DNA of 64,000 nucleotides from Burkholderia sp. Ax-1719 (GTDB lineage Bacteria; Pseudomonadota; Gammaproteobacteria; Burkholderiales; Burkholderiaceae), in NCBI RefSeq assembly GCF_011753055.1, contig NZ_VWWJ01000001.1:248001-312000 (forward strand), given 5' to 3'. The translations under genes and the position numbers were made by a program. The notes beneath the pieces were generated by a model, which saw nothing but the letters and a program-made list of their open reading frames with translations, ran no database searches and was not told the DNA's origin. Positions 63,487 through 64,000 of the stretch are shown here, in pieces. How positions within the stretch are numbered: position 1 is the first letter of the stretch; each line of letters starts with the position of its first letter.

Positions 63487-64000
63487 ATGCTGCTCGACTT
63501 CGATCGTCTCGGCGCGGTGCGCGCGCTGCTCGTCGCCATCGGCGCAGTGGTGGCGCTGTTCCTGCTGCTGCCGATTGTCTTCATTGTTGCGCTGTCGTTC
63601 GGCGACTCGCAATGGCTCGCGTTTCCCGCGCCGGGCTGGACGCTGGAATGGTATCGCCAGCTCTTCACCGACGCGGGCTGGCTCGACTCGCTGATGACCA
63701 GCATGAAGCTGGCCGTGATCGTCACCGTGCTTTCCGTTGCGCTGGGCTTCCTCGCTTCGCTGGCGCTCGTGCGCGGCAAGTTTCGCGGCCGCTCCGCCGT
63801 GCAGGCCTTCTTCCTCACGCCGATGGTGCTGCCCGTGGTGGTGCTGGCGGTCGCGCTCTATGCGTTCTTCCTGCGCATTGGCCTGGCGGGCACGATGACG
63901 GGCTTCGTGATCGGCCACCTCATCATTGCGTTGCCGTTCTCGATCATCGCCATCAGCAATTCGCTGTCTGCCTTCGATACCGCGCTGGAAGACGCCGCGC
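63487..64000 (+). CDS. ABC transporter permease, PotC-like, truncated by window end
   Basis: The first 171 residues of the second permease subunit. A hydrophobic first segment (LLVAIGAVVALFLLLPIVFIVALSF), FPAPGWTLEWYRQLF, and later membrane segments match PotC-type subunits; the EAA loop begins at the very end (AFDTALEDAA). The gene continues past the window, where an ATPase subunit would be expected. Confidence 0.92.
   Translation, partial: MLLDFDRLGAVRALLVAIGAVVALFLLLPIVFIVALSFGDSQWLAFPAPGWTLEWYRQLFTDAGWLDSLMTSMKLAVIVTVLSVALGFLASLALVRGKFRGRSAVQAFFLTPMVLPVVVLAVALYAFFLRIGLAGTMTGFVIGHLIIALPFSIIAISNSLSAFDTALEDAA

Noticed and set aside
1..64000. tRNA or rRNA genes
   Set aside because: None was recognised by eye; a covariance-model scan would be needed to exclude a tRNA in the intergenic gaps.

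Overview
The window looks like the origin end of a secondary replicon (chromid or megaplasmid) of a Paraburkholderia/Burkholderia-type beta-proteobacterium. The reasons are high GC with strongly G/C-ending codons, an iteron origin with a Rep_3-type initiator next to a ParA partition ATPase instead of dnaA/oriC, many catabolic and transport operons, and an interspersed inverted-repeat element of a kind I associate with Paraburkholderia genomes. Genus assignment is inference from gene content; no rRNA or tRNA gene was seen.

Layout. 1-3480: truncated parA (minus strand), an iteron array in two opposed clusters, repA, and a DnaA-box dyad. 3484-7328: SET-domain protein, then the NAD salvage pair nadM-nadV and a PNPOx-fold protein. 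7341-11359: a PobR-like AraC regulator divergent from an SDR, a 3-ketosteroid-dehydrogenase-like flavoprotein and a NIPSNAP protein, followed by a two-hairpin sRNA/terminator candidate. 11815-16919: pagL, then adc-bdhA-patatin (3-hydroxybutyrate/acetoacetate module) and an MscS/YbdG-type channel. 16970-30430: lipid/acyl-CoA region with an acyl-CoA synthetase, a one-chain biotin carboxylase and two crotonase-fold enzymes on the minus strand; a cyclase-family hydrolase, a second acyl-CoA ligase and an acyltransferase on the plus strand; then a P450 and a fatty acid hydroxylase. 30652-37381: etfBA plus a CitE-like lyase, an AtoE-type transporter, and an amidase divergent from a LysR gene.

37409-42264 carries a bacteriophytochrome kinase, a one-domain response regulator and a double-domain KaiC-like ATPase, then bacterioferritin. 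42997-48244 is a tightly coupled five-gene operon (FAD amine/amino-acid oxidoreductase, second etfBA pair, HutD, ETF:ubiquinone oxidoreductase) facing its own LysR regulator. A roughly 525-bp inverted-repeat element (49410-49934) follows; the flanking genes have opposite base skew on either side of it although both lie on the plus strand. 49962-57832 holds hutG, an XRE-cupin regulator, a type III glutamine synthetase homologue (glnT/gmaS type), the three-part glutamate-synthase-like glxBCD (N-methylglutamate synthase type) and an ammonium transporter.

57999-64000 contains an FCD-type GntR regulator and, further on, a flavin reductase with an extra C-terminal domain plus a PotD/B/C-like ABC importer that runs off the end. 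Near-identical 12-bp palindromes at the regulator's own promoter and flanking the reductase promoter link the two.

Working together: most of the window feeds carbon and electrons into the quinone pool through CoA thioesters and two ETF systems. The glnT-glxBCD-amt block handles methylated or ammonium nitrogen. The most unusual signals are the mirrored base skew around the inverted-repeat element, the phytochrome-KaiC cassette, the glxBCD cluster without a sarcosine-oxidase-like partner but near an ETF-linked FAD dehydrogenase, and the FCD operator set.
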